DNA of 64,000 nucleotides from Parietaria judaica (GCA_954871525.1 OX940864.1:9666001-9730000), one strand, 5' to 3'. Positions 22,824 to 35,748 are shown, counted from the stretch's first letter. Numbers and translations: made by a program. Notes: generated from the letters alone by a model not told the origin.

Positions 22824-25800
22824 TCACGGCAAACACCCTTTGAGTAACTTCCATTTATTTTGCGGAGCAGCTTCACTGGCCACTGCATGATCATATATAT
22901 TAATACAATCATGAACATCTATTTTTTTAAAAAAGAGTTAACTGAAAATAGAATTGAAGAGTAATGAGAATTTTACCCGGGGTGTTGATCTTCGTTATGA
23001 TCGGGAATACCATATACGGCCGGGATATGAGAAATCTTAGGCCAATCAATTCCGATTTGTGTTTGGCATCTCTCAGTCAGCACGGGACTGTCAGAAAGAT
23101 CCAATGCCTTCAAAGAGGTGAGGCTTCGAATCGCTTCCGGTAATGATGCCAAATTCAGACAACTTGTAAATTCAAGTCTCTCAAGTGATCGGAGGTCGCC
23201 TATCCACTCCGGAACAGATGTCAGTTTAGGACACTTATAAAACGAGAGTCTCTTAAGTGAAGTGAGGTTGCCGATCCACTCCGGTATATCCGCCAATGCT
23301 TCCCAATTCCGAAAGGTAAGATGTTGCAGGCTAACCAAATGTGAAACGCCTTGAGGAAGAGTCTCTAACTTAGGAAAATCTTCAAGCCACAGGATCTCAA
23401 GACTTCCATTCAGTGCTTTCCATATCATATCATCAACGTTGTTCAACTCAAAATCGATGCTCGATATTTTTAGATTCTTAAGTGAAGTAAGATGTAGAAT
23501 TCCTGGATGAAGACTCACCATCGGAAAAACATTACAAATTTCCAATCGTTGGAGAGAAGACATGCCACGCCCTCAATATCACGTAATTCTAGAGTTTGTA
23601 AGCGGGTAAGCGGAGAGAAGGAAGATGAACACTCTAGTATTGTCCGTCGCAAAGGATTCAAACTTGCTGTCACGAGGCTTAGATGTTCTAAATGTGGGTA
23701 GAGAGGCATGCACGTGAGATAAGGACAAGTCGTAATCTCCAATGAAGTTAGTTGAGGAAACGAAGGCAACAGTTTGTGCTGATTCTCTTCACCACATTCC
23801 GCATAATCTCTCCACCATCCCTTCAGATTTGGTAAATGATACAGCACGAGTGTTTGTAGAGATGGCAACGACGTCGACGAAGAAGATGATAAGTCGTGAC
23901 TTGTGCTCCACTCCGTCATGTACTCCAAAGATCGCAAATCTCCTATTTCCAACAACTTGAGATTGTGGAACTGAGTCAATGGACATAAGAGTGTGCATCT
24001 CCAACAACGTAACATTGATAAGGTTGCCAAACTGGTAAGCAGCTGAAACCAACTTGGGAGCTTGACACCTCTGTAATTGTACAAATACAATTTTTGAAGA
24101 TTCCGGTGCGGCTGGAGGCATTCTAAAGACATTTCGCAGCCATTAATATCAGCATCATTTGTTTCCACCCAATTCAAATGCAAGGATTGGAGATCTTTTT
24201 TCTCCTTCAAAATTGCAAACTCTACTTCCGCGTCTCCATACTTCAAGTTTTCAATACTTAAGTCTCCTCTTAGCTTGTTCAATGGTAACAACTCTCTTAT
24301 CCCACCATTCTCCTTTGTGGCTGAATTACAATTCACCGGAAGCACAAACTTTGATAACGTTATGAGATTGGTAAGTAGGCCCAATCCGATTGGCATATGT
24401 CTCAGTCCATGACACCCATCAATTTCTAAGTGCATGAGATTGACAAGCTTCTTCATGTCCCTAGGAAGTTCACGGAGTTGAAAGCAACCGTTGAGCTTCA
24501 GAGTTTGTAAATTAATAAGATTGGTAATGGAGTTGGGGAGAGTGCTAATATTAGTATTCATGGAAAGATCTAAATATCTCACATGCTTTGATTTGCTAAC
24601 ACATTCTGGGATAACAGGATGAAATGAACGTTTCGTATCCAATGCGCGTAATTTCTTAAATTTTGGTATTGTTGCACCCAAAAATGTAGTCTCTTCATCT
24701 GTCAAATAATTTTGACGAAGAAAAAAAAGTGTTCTCACATTTCTTGGTTGAAGAACTGAAGACAAAATGGGACTTTCTGAATCTATAGACAAGTGGCGAA
24801 CACTTTTACTCATGGCTGCTATAGAATTCCAATTTCCAGTTGAATATTCTTGTCCCGCTACTTCTATCGCGAGATCGTGGATGAGATCATGCATCTTGCA
24901 GCTTTTGACAACACCGTATTCATTGAATTTAACTTCTTGAAAGAATGACCTTTCCAATAACTCTGCAAAATAGCGATAGCCCATGTCCTCCAAACACTCA
25001 TCGTGGCCTGCGTCTGACTTCTTAAGAAATCCTTGCGACATCCAAAGTTGTATCAACACTCGAACTTGGATGTCATAATCTTTAGGAAATAATTGACAGT
25101 AAACATAACATTGCTTGAACTGCGAGCCTAGATTATCGTAGCTCAATCTAAGCGTTGGCAAGATAGTGCCTACTTGTGATATTTTTGAAAGCTCGTTGGC
25201 AAAAGAGGACCACTCGGATTCTGAGTGCTTGCAATATAAGGTGCTCCCTATGGCTCTTATCGCCAGAGGGATGCCTCCACACCTTTCAACAATCTCATTT
25301 CCGATTTGAACAAGATTTGGGCTCTTCTCTTCTTCACTTCGTCTGAAAGCCATCTTCCTAAATAAAGACCACGATTTCTCTTTGTCTAAAACTCTCAATT
25401 GGTAAGGCTTTACAGCGCTTGTAGCTGAAGCAACCACTATACTTCGAGTGGTCACTACAACTCGGCTCCCCTCAGCGCCACAAATTAAAAGGTTTTTGAG
25501 TTCCAACCATTTTTCACGGTTTTCTTCCCAGACATCATCTAGTATGAGGAGATACCGCTTCCCATTAAGTTTTTCCCTAAGAACTTGTTGCAGTTGATCC
25601 AGTTCAGCTTCATTTGACTTGTTAGTAATCTTTTGAAGAATTACTTTCAAGTCAAAATTCTCAGAGATACAAACCCAAGTTTTTAAGTCGAAATGTTGTT
25701 GGACCCTCTCATCATTGAAGATGCTCTGCACGAGTGTCGTTTTCCCTAATCCCCCCATTCCTACAACGGGAATAACAGGCAGGCGCTCCTCAAACGGAGA

Positions 25801-26437
25801 CTCGAGCAAAAGCTTAACAATCTCCTCTTTTTCTTCTTCCCTACCAATGACCTCTTCTTGAGGCACAAAAGAGTGAGTGTCTCTTCCGGACAACTTCACT
25901 CTTTTCATCCGGAGAAATAACCTCCAGAAGAAGAAAGCTTTTATCGTTCGAAGCCGAAGCTAATTTCTTCCTAATCTCCTTAATCTTATGGCCCATCTTG
26001 CTACGAAAAGCAAGCTGGTTGGAGACGGAAAAGAACGTGCAAACCTGCTTGGAAACTTCATTACCATCCATCAATTGTCGCCGGAGAGCTTCGGTGTCGA
26101 ACTCATCCATTACATCGTCGGCTTCATGAACTGCATCTACAATGCTCCTCAACCAGATTCTGACTCCATCGTTTAGAGCCTTAAAAAGAAGAGAGACATG
26201 ATAATATTAAAAGTCAACGCCAACTATCTTCTTGATTGCCATAATTTAAATTGAGTCCCTCGAAATAATACCTGCTTCTTCTCAGCATCACGAAGCACAC
26301 CTTTGATGAGAAATGGTTTCTTGGAGTTTTTCGAGCTCATCATTGACGCCCCAGATAGTCGCAATCTCTCGCACAGCCGCGGAGCACAAGCTTCCGACTA
26401 TCTTATCAGCAATCGGAGAGAGAATTAGCTCCGCCAT
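22824..26437 (-). pseudogene. CC-NB-LRR (NLR) resistance gene paralogue, frameshifted
   Basis: Homologous along its whole length to the intact NLR at 38318-41822. Exon 1 is about 26272-26437, exon 2 22977-26179, and a short last exon about 22824-22875. Preserved motifs include VGMGGLGKTT (P-loop), YLLILDDVW (kinase 2), RVVVTTRS, GGIPLAIRAIG, CKMHDLIHDLA (MHD) and many leucine-rich repeats. Three lesions against the paralogue break the frame: a 2-nt loss near 26290-26305 at the end of exon 1, a 2-nt loss near 25885-25895 just before the NB domain, and a net loss of about 25 nt near 23565 in the LRRs. A single open frame (23515-25908) still covers NB-ARC and most LRRs, so a truncated product is conceivable, but a full NLR cannot be made. 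Confidence 0.9.
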
Positions 26438-27903
26438 GGAAACGCACAGAGATGGAATGCCAAAGCTTTCAAATTTGAGGCTCTCAAAAGTTGTAATTAT
26501 ACGAGGATTAATGGTGATAGTATAATGGTGAACTCAGCAGGCATATAAGCTTGCAAGAGACGCGTTGTGACGTTGACCTGCATTATTGAGTCTTTAAATA
26601 TTAATTTACAGGCCTCAGCTTCTTCTCAGTTCTAAGTTCTAACTACTATTTTGTTTTCTATAAGAAAAAAATTATAACAATAATAGTGGAAAAAATACCA
26701 ATATTTTATTAAAACTAATTATAAAATATACTATTCAAACTAAAAATAAAAGTAGGAAAAAAAAATAACAAACACCCATCAGATCTCCATCAACATTCAG
26801 CTCTCCCTCTCCATCTCGAGTCTCGTTTCTCGCACGACCAAGCGCGTGACTGTCTCTTTGTGTCGTCGTTCATCAATGTTCATTATTTTGATGAAATTTT
26901 ATGTAACGATCACGTTGTTACTTAAAACTTTGCAATAGTCTAATCTTTATGTTTGTCACCTCCAAATTAAATTCCTCTGTGTACCATTTGAAGTCCTTAC
27001 TAATTAAACCTTGACATTTTTGGAGCATTTTTTTAACTTTTGACTCGGGGGTCTAATACGGGCGTAAAAAATATGATCCATGGTTTCCAGTGGACAATGT
27101 GACTTCATATATATTTATATATATTTATTTAAGTTGTGTGTCTTTATAGATAGAGAGAAATTTTGGAAGAGAAAAAATAAATAAACAATTGGTAACATGC
27201 TCACTTGATTCTCTGCTTCTTGGTTTTGGGGAAGAAAGACGGACACTATATTGCAGCTTGAGCAATGAGCAATAAAACATTTTATTATCCATGTGTGGTT
27301 TTGAGGTGATAAAGATGAATATTATTATTTTATTTTTAAATATAGAGAAATTAAAGAAGAGAAAAACAAAACTATTGGACATATTGCTCAGTAGACTTTT
27401 GACTCGTCAATTCATGCAGTTCTTAGTCTTTGTTTTAGCTAATTAATTAGTATCCACGTATTGTTTGCGAGCTTAGATCGGAATGCATTTATAGTTTTAT
27501 AATTAATCAATAATATTTCAATGTAATTGGTGTATTAGATTAGATATTCATGCATGCCAACCTCGAGGTTACCAGTTGGATTACAGCAAATATTGTAAGA
27601 ACTAAATATTATTATTTATTATGCCACTAGATTATAGATTATATAAAAGGGGAAAAAGACATGAGCTGTTGAATTGCCTAAATTAGTTATTTGTTTTCGA
27701 AACGCCAAAATATAAACCATATTTGAAAGAAAATATAGCAAAATACTAATTGTATATTATAACTCCAAATTCTCCATTTAATTATTTAATTAAGCAAGTG
27801 ATAACTGATAAGTGATAAGGGCGGTCCGTGACATGTCCATTTTAAGTCCAAATGACTGCTCGTTTTATATGTTTTTACCGCAGATTTTGCTATAAAAAAT
27901 GCA
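26438..27903. other. Intergenic, no recognisable gene
   Basis: AT-rich sequence upstream of the NLR pseudogene. Its presumed promoter would lie at 26438-26700. I see no transposon ends or convincing frame. Confidence 0.5.
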
Positions 27904-29524
27904 CTCCCAAACAGGGCCGTGCCTACGATTTTTGTTGGGATTTCGATGACTCTTTCTCAATCCCGAGGCAGAAATCACGGGATATCATCGAACAATATAG
28001 ATCTAGAATAATTACGAGAATTAAGATATCAAATTAGAGATCGTTACCAAAACTTTGGTACTTTTGCCAACAGTACCGAAAACGCTGACTTTTGCCGATT
28101 CTGAAGCTGGCCGATTCCTGTGAGTGTTCCAGGGATGAGCACTTCAAGTGTAGTGCCTCTAAGTCGTCCACCACGTCACTCGGGAACGTCTTGATGACCG
28201 GAAAACACCTCGGAGGATAGGTTAGATCCTTCTCGATGTTTGGATGACGAACCGATGAAGAACCTGGGAGCTAGCCAAAATTCGACTTCCTTCTAGGGAG
28301 GGGAGGTCGAATTCTTTCTGTGTGCTAGGGTTTGGATTAGTGTTTTATGAGTCATGATTAGGTATTTATAATACCTAATATCATAAAACCTAATGGGCTT
28401 TAATTAAGGCCCAATAAGCTTTAATTAATTAATTCTTAATTAATTAAGTGTACTCATAATTATCACTCGGGCCCAAGTGGGCCCGTTATGTCGGTTATGG
28501 ATTCGGGTCGATATCCGATAACCCGAAAGATACAATATCGGGTTCGGGCATAACCTACAATTTTCGGGGCCCTAGGCTAGAAATTTTTTTGGCCCCCAAA
28601 AATCAATTTTGATGCAAAAGTATATACAATATCTATATAATAAATTAATTCTCATTCAAATAAAACGTGTTTAGCATTTTTAAAAGCAAAAGTACTAATC
28701 AACAGGCAATCTAAGCATTTGGATAACTACAATCCAATTCTTATACGTAATTCAAAATATTGATCGCTCTCTTCGTGTCGATTGGCACATTCACTTAGGA
28801 TTTTTAATTCCTTCAAGAGATCACCCGCGTCAGTATCTAAAACTTGATTGTGCTCCATTACTTTTGTAAGGTTAGTGCAGAACTCTTCAAACTATCTTTA
28901 TCTGCAGCTTTTAGCTTCTTCCAACCAAGTAAATGCCAAAATTGTCTTTCAAATTTCTGAAATTCTTCAAGCTTAGGAAGATGGCAATGAAAAAACAATG
29001 ATGCAACTCTCCAAATATCCAGATTATTGGAATAATAAAAATAATGATGCAAACAATCCGATGGAATTTGGGATCAGAGGAAAAGTGGTATGAAACTTGG
29101 GTGAGGACAGTCGTGAAGAATAGTCAATGAAATTTGGGATTAGTAGAATTTGGGCTAGGAATTATGTGAAATATAGAGAGCAAATAAAGCTGGGATTAGG
29201 AAAATATATAACGTAATTCTAGAGTAAAGTGGGAACAAGGGGGAATTGGGGCCCAAATATCAAAGTTAAGTGATTTTAATTAAAAAAACAAGGGGCTATA
29301 AATAATTTTAAGTATAAAGGGCCTAAATATTAAAATTGAGTGGTTTTGATTATATATTTTTGGGGCCCTTAAATTTAATTAAAATGGTTTTAATATATAA
29401 TTGTTAATTTAAGTGATTTTGGGCCCCTTAAATTTTGATTGGGGCCCCTAAATTTAAGATTATTATTTTTTACTAAAGGCGCGCGCCTACTTCACCTCCC
29501 CTCAGGCACGGCACTGCTCCCAAA
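27904..29524. mobile_element. hAT-type element with a nested solo LTR
   Basis: The element spans 27912-29516 (1,605 bp) with exact 8-bp duplications CTCCCAAA (27904-27911 and 29517-29524). Termini are CAGGGCCGTGCCTA on the left and the complement of CAGTGCCGTGCCTGA on the right. A 627-bp solo LTR interrupts it near its left end. The interior has GGGGCCC-rich stretches. A minus-strand frame at 28858-29052 (containing FERQFWHLLGWKKLKAADKD) might be a decayed piece of transposase, but I cannot confirm that. Confidence 0.88.
27928..28564 (-). mobile_element. Solo LTR nested in the hAT element
   Basis: The body is 27933-28559 (627 bp), starting TGTTGGGA and ending AACCTACA, between exact ATTTT duplications (27928-27932 and 28560-28564). 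A TATAAATA-type sequence near 28353-28368 and its polarity suggest minus orientation, tentatively. There is no internal domain, so it probably arose by LTR-LTR recombination. Confidence 0.82.
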
Positions 29525-29646
29525 CCGGTTTGGGGGTGCATTTTACCGCTCTCGCGGCTCGCACCGAAACATAAGAGTTTTATATGTTTGCTCATTGTCT
29601 TGTCGCGACTTTGATTCTTCATTGCAGTAAGTTTCTGTTGGATACT

Positions 29647-30131
29647 TTAAGGTTCGAATTTTCCTCGGTAATCGTCGATTATCCGTTTGCCGGTAGTCAT
29701 CGGCAAATATTCTATGCCAATAGATTATCCGTAAAAATATTGTAAAAGTAACAAAAAATTGGGTACTTTTTTAAAACAATTCCACTTTTTCAACAATTTT
29801 CGACAAAAGTACCTCTAATGCAAAAGAAGAAAAAAAACCATTTTAGTATGACATGATTTTATTTGAGTATGACATGATTTATTTTAGTATTATATATGTG
29901 AGAGTGATACTATATTTTATTTACATATGTAAACTTAGTAAATATATTCTTAAAACTATTTTATTGTTTTTTCATCAATAATCCTCGATAAGTGTCCATA
30001 ATCCATCAATAAATCTCGATAATTGTGAAGCTATAGTTGTATTAGTTTTCCATCAATAATCCTCGAAAATCCATCGATAATCCTTAAAACGACAACCGAT
30101 TTATCGGCAAAAATGACATTTTGAACCTTAG
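29647..30131. mobile_element. Possible decayed hAT-like MITE
   Basis: Inverted ends TAAGGTTCGAATTTT and the complement of TAAGGTTCAAAATG, with internal GATAATCC-type repeats. No matching target duplication was found, so boundaries and class are tentative. Confidence 0.4.
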
Positions 30132-32516
30132 TTGTTCTTCTTTTACTCTTTTAAAAATATATATATATATATATATATTATGTTGTAAAAAAAAACTGAT
30201 ATAATTGTATAACTAATTATTTAAATAAATTAAGTATAAACAATTACTAATAATGATATAGTTTATAATTTAATGATTGATATAAGTATACACATCTAGC
30301 TATATATTTTATAAATCTATATATATATAAAAGGAAAATATTTCCACAATTTAAGGATAGCATAACGAGTCAAGGATTTGAGATTCCTATTTTGTTAGAA
30401 TTAAGATTTTTTTTTAATAAAAAAGCAGTTCACGTAGTTATTTCTCTCTTTCATTCAATTCAATTCATTCATTAAGGACTGTAATTAAAACTCACATTAA
30501 TATAGATTCTTAAACGTTTTTTAAGACTGAGAAGACAAATAGTTTTTATTTATTAAACTATAAAAGTGAATGAGTTAAAAAATCATTTTGTCCATTTCTT
30601 TCTACGTTTCGGTTCTTCTTCGTTTCTTCGTAGTCCATCGGCGAACCACCATCTCAACAGTAATGATTTCCCTCACGGAAGTTTTACACGATCGCAGTCC
30701 CGTTTGCTGTCTGACGAGCATCACCCAACTTACTCCGCTCTCAGTTTCTGGTACATAAGCTTTAACAGAACTATGTAATTCTCTTTCATCTTTTATTTTC
30801 AGTTCATGTGTTTGGCTTTGTCTTGAATTGTATTTGGATTTATATTTGTGCCAGTCATCTGATTTGTATTTAGATCGTTTCTACAAAAAAAAAAAAAATT
30901 GTTTCAGCCTCTTAATGGATTGTGCCATTTACCTGTTTGACAGAAGTCCTTAAAGAATTTTTGTTTTTTTTTTTAATTCATTACACTATATATCTTGAGA
31001 GAAAGCTCGCCAAAAAAGCTTCGGTGAGTTTGTCATTTTCCGGAGTTTGGATTCAAGTTTTTACGGTTAATTTTATTGCGGTTTAGACATTGTCTTTCCT
31101 TTAATTGATTTTTCAGTGGGATTTCTACAAGTAAGAACAACTTCCTCAACATTTACGGTGAGTTTCTTATTTCCCGGAGTTTGATCTCAAATTTATCCGA
31201 TGAGTTTTATTTGATTTTTGGGCATTGTTTATCATTTTGTTGATTTTCATTGAGATTTTTTTCATCAAGAGCAAGTTCTTTGCGTTTCCGGTGATATTTC
31301 TTTTAGTATCGCAGGATTACCTAATCCTCTAAGAGATGCACCAGAAAGTGCACATTTTTAATGTTATTGCTGAGGTTAGTCAAATTCAAGCATAATTGTT
31401 ATGAAAGTTAACATTTGAAACATTTAAGTTTTGTCCTTAGAACTTCCTGAAAATGCCTTTAAATTGATCTATATATATATATATTATATGCCGCTAAATT
31501 TTTTGTTAAAGGAGAATCTCACGAGCTGAGTAGAAGCGGAGTCCATGTGCAGCAACATTTTCTGCATAGTTTCGAACTATGTCTGCTTCCAATTGGAAGG
31601 CAGTTTCGATATTTTTTTGTTTTTGTTTCAGGGAGGTGAAGTTGGTAAATCAAAAGAGGAAGTAGACACGGTCACTATGGATTAGAGCACAAGAAGTTAA
31701 AACCTATACGCTATACCATACAAACGTTTTGTTAATTATATGACAAATAATTTGAGTACAAGAGTCTCATTTGTTTTATTACGAGAAAAGAAAAAGTGAT
31801 GAATTTAAATCCCCGGCTATTTTGAAACCCAAAAATGCATATGTCCATTGAGTATGAGTGACCATATACGATCATTTCAACATACAGATATTGTTTGTGT
31901 TCATTAAAAACTTAAATAATTGGATTAATTTTAGACTTCTTAATATCTTAAAGGATTAATGTGTAGGCTTTAGGTTTTGCCTCTCATGAATTATATTTTA
32001 AAGTTGTGACATTTCATTGGTGCATTTTTTTTACCTATATATAGAGATTTAGTGAAACATGACAGATGAAATGGGATTGTTCTTATTTGTATGTTCTCTC
32101 ACTAATCTCTATCATTGCTACTACTGTTCTTATGTTAGTAATTTGTAATCCTTTTTTCCAAGAATAATGCATGAAGTTAAATCCAAAAATAAAAATAAAT
32201 GGATAGGAATATCAACATCAATACAAAATACGAACGTGCATACTATTTTTAATTTTCGAAAGTAATTGGCTAAAAAAAATTAACAAACCAATTTCCATTT
32301 TTTCTAACGCATAAGGGTTTTCTAATAAATAATAGTGGAAACTGGAAAGCTTCTAAGCTTAGACGTGATATTTATGGATAACATCGTATTTTTTTATAAT
32401 TATTTTGGATGATATTATTAAAAAAAAACAAAACTTAATGTACGGTTGAAAATGATGGGATCAAAGAATTATATTAATTTCTTGAGAAAAAATTAATCAC
32501 GTTATTTAAAGTTCAG

Positions 32517-33297
32517 ACCGTTGTTAAGGTCGGATTTGGTCAAATCCACCCTCAACACAACTTGTGTCGTTTTGTCCATAAACGACACGAGGGGAAAGCG
32601 AGGAAGAACATCTCCGAGGGGGAACATCCCCGAGGAAGAGGACCCGAGGAGATCTACCCACGAGGAGACGCAACTACTCGAGCGTCAGACCCGACAAAGT
32701 GTCCTATCACACCCGACGAGGAATTCCGTAATGATGATGTGCAGAGCCGAATGACCCCTGACGAGACGTGCATTTAATGAAGCCGACCTACTCACTCGAT
32801 AAGAACGTCAGCGACGAAGCTCGCAGAGCCGAATGACGGCTGACGGGAAGTGCATTTAATGCGGCGCACCTACCCATTAAGGCAGCCTGCTCGGAAGTGA
32901 CTTAAAGTAAGGATTTACCATGCTGCCCTGAGATCACGCCAGAAAAGGAATGATTAAAGAAAAAAGGCGGGAAGATACAGGGGAAGGCTTAGTAAAACTC
33001 TATAAAAGGCATAATAAGCCTCATTTGTAAGGGTTGCTGATTAATTAGTTATTGGCTACCAAGGGAGAGAGATAAGACAAAGGAAGTTGGAAAAAATGGG
33101 AGGAAAGACCCGGAAAGAGAAGAGAGGAAAGTATTCGTGATCCTTCATCTGTCCAGCTATTCAACGGAAGAAAACCGAGCTCATTTTTGGAAAATATAAT
33201 AAAACAGAAATACTCATCATTTGTTCTTGTTTATTCATTATTTGGTGATTGTTTCTGTGACTGGAAAAGGGCGGTGAAAATCGCCCTCTACAACCGT
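32517..33297 (+). mobile_element. Solo LTR inside the Helitron
   Basis: The body is 32522-33292 (771 bp), starting TGTTAAGG and ending CTCTACA, with exact ACCGT duplications (32517-32521 and 33293-33297). A TATAAAAGG box at 33001-33009 gives plus orientation. Short open frames at 32521-32777 fall in its GC-richer upstream part and are not genes. Confidence 0.9.
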
Positions 33298-34389
33298 AGT
33301 GTTATGTTGTATATGATCATTTGGGTGGTGTTTCTTTTGGTATCGAACATGTGAGATTTTTTTTTGAAAGTGGAGAAAAAAAAATCTTCATGTTTTTTTT
33401 TTGGGTGCACTCCTTTTTGAAAGTGGTGAATCAAAATTTTATCTATTCCACAAATTTTTTTATCAAAATTGGGTGAACTATTTATTTTTTACAATATCAT
33501 TTATTTTGAGGACTTTGCTATTTATATATATATATATATATGCTCCTATTTAATAAATGGGATACCATTAACAACGAAATTCAACAACCAGTGAGATCGA
33601 TATGAATATAGTGTCAATTAAAACACACAAACTAAATAATAAAACCAATAAATATTTAGATCTACGATTAGCTTTTTCGAAGTAGATCATTGCCATCGCG
33701 CGGGGCTCAGTAATGTCCACTAGCGCTGATTAAGCCTAAAAGGTTCTATTAATGCAGCAAGCATCTTATATCTATATGACCAAGAAGTCCAACCGATGCT
33801 AATTTATGATTAAGAAAAAATAAGAAACCTAAAAGATTTATATGCATTTTGGTATATCTCTTATAAATGCTCTATTATATTTATATATATCTCTCACTCA
33901 TTCTTTAGGTCAAAGATCTCCAAACGTACTCTTCTTTTCTTTTTTATTTTTAATCATAAAAAGAAAAGGCTCATTGCCCTCCTTGATCGTCTAATTGTCA
34001 TCTTTGCTACAAATTAACATCATGTGCTTTGGATGTGTCGTTTTTTCTTGATTACTTTTCTTAAGACTTTTTTCTTTCTCTGCACTGCTTTTAATTAGCT
34101 TTAAAGTAGTATACTATTTTATATTTTTTGAGCTATATTTTTCATGTTTTTTAAATGATTTACGGTTTGATTATTTATCATTTTTGTGAGACAATTTTCT
34201 ATATGAAAAATATATGTGCCCTTAAAAAAAATCAAACAAAAAATTTAGCAACTGTTAATGTAAAAATAACTGAAAAAAAAAAAACCAAAGTCAACAAATT
34301 TGAGATAATACAGTTTTTTTAATCAAATTTTAATGTAATTTTTTTAATTACAAGAAATTACCAATTTAAGTTTTTATTAACTTTATCGA

Positions 34390-34420
34390 CACCGCGCGAA
34401 GCGCGGTGCCAGTCTACTAG
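34390..34420 (+). other. Helitron 3' terminal hairpin and CTAG end
   Basis: Stem CACCGCGC / GCGCGGTG with loop GAA, then a 12-nt tail ending CTAG. This is the classic rolling-circle termination signal of plant Helitrons. Confidence 0.9.
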
Positions 34421-34950
34421 TATTAGTATAATTTATATCATCATTGACGGAACCACGAATTACGGGCAATTTTTCTAGTGTAATTTATATTTTATATCAT
34501 CATTAATGGAACCACGAATTAGTCAATATTGGCAGAGCCAGATGAAAATCTTGGACAAGGCCGAAAGGTTCTAAACTCTATCGTACAAACATTCAATATT
34601 GCTCATTTTTCCGGGGCGAACAAGTGTTTGCACGACGGTTTATAATTATAAACCGTATATATGTTCCTCGATTATATGTAAGTTTGATAGTTTGAACGTT
34701 TGGGGTGGTTTAGATTATATTTTTTTTGTAAATCCCTCGTATCTTTGTGTTAGCACGTCATAAATGAAGTGTTTAATAATAAATTTGAAACTGGATCACG
34801 AGACCAATAAAAAAATAAAAAAAGAAAGAAAGGAGGTACCAAATGTAAGCGCAAGATTTGAAAAGCAAACTGAGACGCTTCATTAAATCAGACCATAATT
34901 ATATGGTAACTATACACACAATTCACGCAATTCTCTCCTATGGATGTCTT
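34421..34950. other. Flank downstream of LHCB1 copy 3
   Basis: Two imperfect copies of a TATCATCATT-GGAACCACGAATTA segment (about 34436-34461 and 34495-34519) lie just right of the Helitron. The segment 34560-34680 is homologous to 45385-45490 downstream of LHCB1 copy 4 (shared TTCAATATTGCTCATTTTTC), showing common descent of the 3' flanks. The right end is LHCB1 3' UTR. Confidence 0.65.
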
Positions 34951-35748
34951 TCACTTGCCGGGGACGAAGTTGGTTGCGAAGGCCCATGCATTGTTGTTGA
35001 CAGGGTCGGCAAGGTGGTCGGCCAAGTTCTCCAACGGGCCCTTTCCGGTGACGATGGCCTGCACGAAGAATCCGAACATCGAGAACATAGCTAGCCTCCC
35101 GTTCTTCAGCTCCTTCACCTTCAATTCCGCGAAGGCCTCTGGGTCCTCTGCAAGACCTAACGGGTCAAAGCTCCCACCTGGGTAGATCGGGTCAACGACA
35201 TCTCCAAGGGGCCCGCCGGCGACGCGGTAGCCCTCAACGGCACCCATGAGGATGACCTGGCACGCCCAGATAGCGAGGATGCTCTGCGCGTGGACCAGGC
35301 TCGGGTTTCCCAAGTAGTCGAGCCCTCCGTCGCTGAAGATCTGCGAGCCGGCCTTGAACCACACAGCCTCGCCGAAGGAGACGCCGTTGCGGGAGAGGAG
35401 CTCAGGGAAGACGCAGCCGAGGGCGCCAAGCATAGCCCACCTTGAGTGGATCACCTCCAGCTCGCGGTTGCGGGCGAAGGTCTCTGGGTCAGCGGACAAT
35501 CCGGCGGTGTCCCACCCGTAGTCGCCGGGGAACTCTCCAGTCAAGTAGCTGGGGGATTCACCCGAGAATGGGCCCAAGTACTTCACGCGGTCGGGGCCGT
35601 ACCACGGGCTGCTGGAGGAAGCCACTTTGGCAGCAGTCTTCCGCATCGACACACGTCCTCCATTGCTAACTTTGCCGGCGGCCGGGGAAAGTTCGACGGC
35701 TTTCCCGGCGAAGGCCGGGGAGGAGAGAGCCATGGAGGCAGCGGCCAT
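34951..35748 (-). CDS. LHCB1: LHCB1 copy 3
   Basis: Intronless, 265 codons, with a complete set of LHCII landmarks: transit peptide, RKTAAK phosphosite region, WYGPDR, and pigment ligands in helices A, B and C. It differs from copy 1 by VELSPAAG in the transit region and [10 protein letters not shown] for [10 protein letters not shown]. The Asp is shared only with copy 4. The 5' UTR and promoter match copy 2. It forms the second LHCB1-NLR block with the intact NLR upstream. Its promoter has every expected element in place, so it is a good candidate for full light regulation. Confidence 0.97.
   Translation of the reverse strand: MAAASMALSSPAFAGKAVELSPAAGKVSNGGRVSMRKTAAKVASSSSPWYGPDRVKYLGPFSGESPSYLTGEFPGDYGWDTAGLSADPETFARNRELEVIHSRWAMLGALGCVFPELLSRNGVSFGEAVWFKAGSQIFSDGGLDYLGNPSLVHAQSILAIWACQVILMGAVEGYRVAGGPLGDVVDPIYPGGSFDPLGLAEDPEAFAELKVKELKNGRLAMFSMFGFFVQAIVTGKGPLENLADHLADPVNNNAWAFATNFVPGK

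Larger units (their letters stand above)
30316..34420 (+). mobile_element. Helitron, non-autonomous, with a nested solo LTR
   Basis: The 5' end begins TCTATATATATA directly after an A. The 3' end is CTAG (34417-34420) directly before a T. This fits the Helitron rules of 5'-TC, 3'-CTRR and insertion between A and T without duplication. Twelve bases before CTAG stops a perfect hairpin with 8-bp arms CACCGCGC and GCGCGGTG and a GAA loop (34390-34408). The total is 4,105 bp including a 771-bp solo LTR. No Rep/helicase frame is visible. Iterated exon-like segments at about 31010-31320 share TTTCCGGAGTTTG. The 5' end is less certain than the 3' end. Confidence 0.82.

Noticed and set aside
32521..32777. 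Two overlapping frames of 71-77 codons
   Set aside because: They lie in the upstream part of a solo LTR and have no protein-family features.
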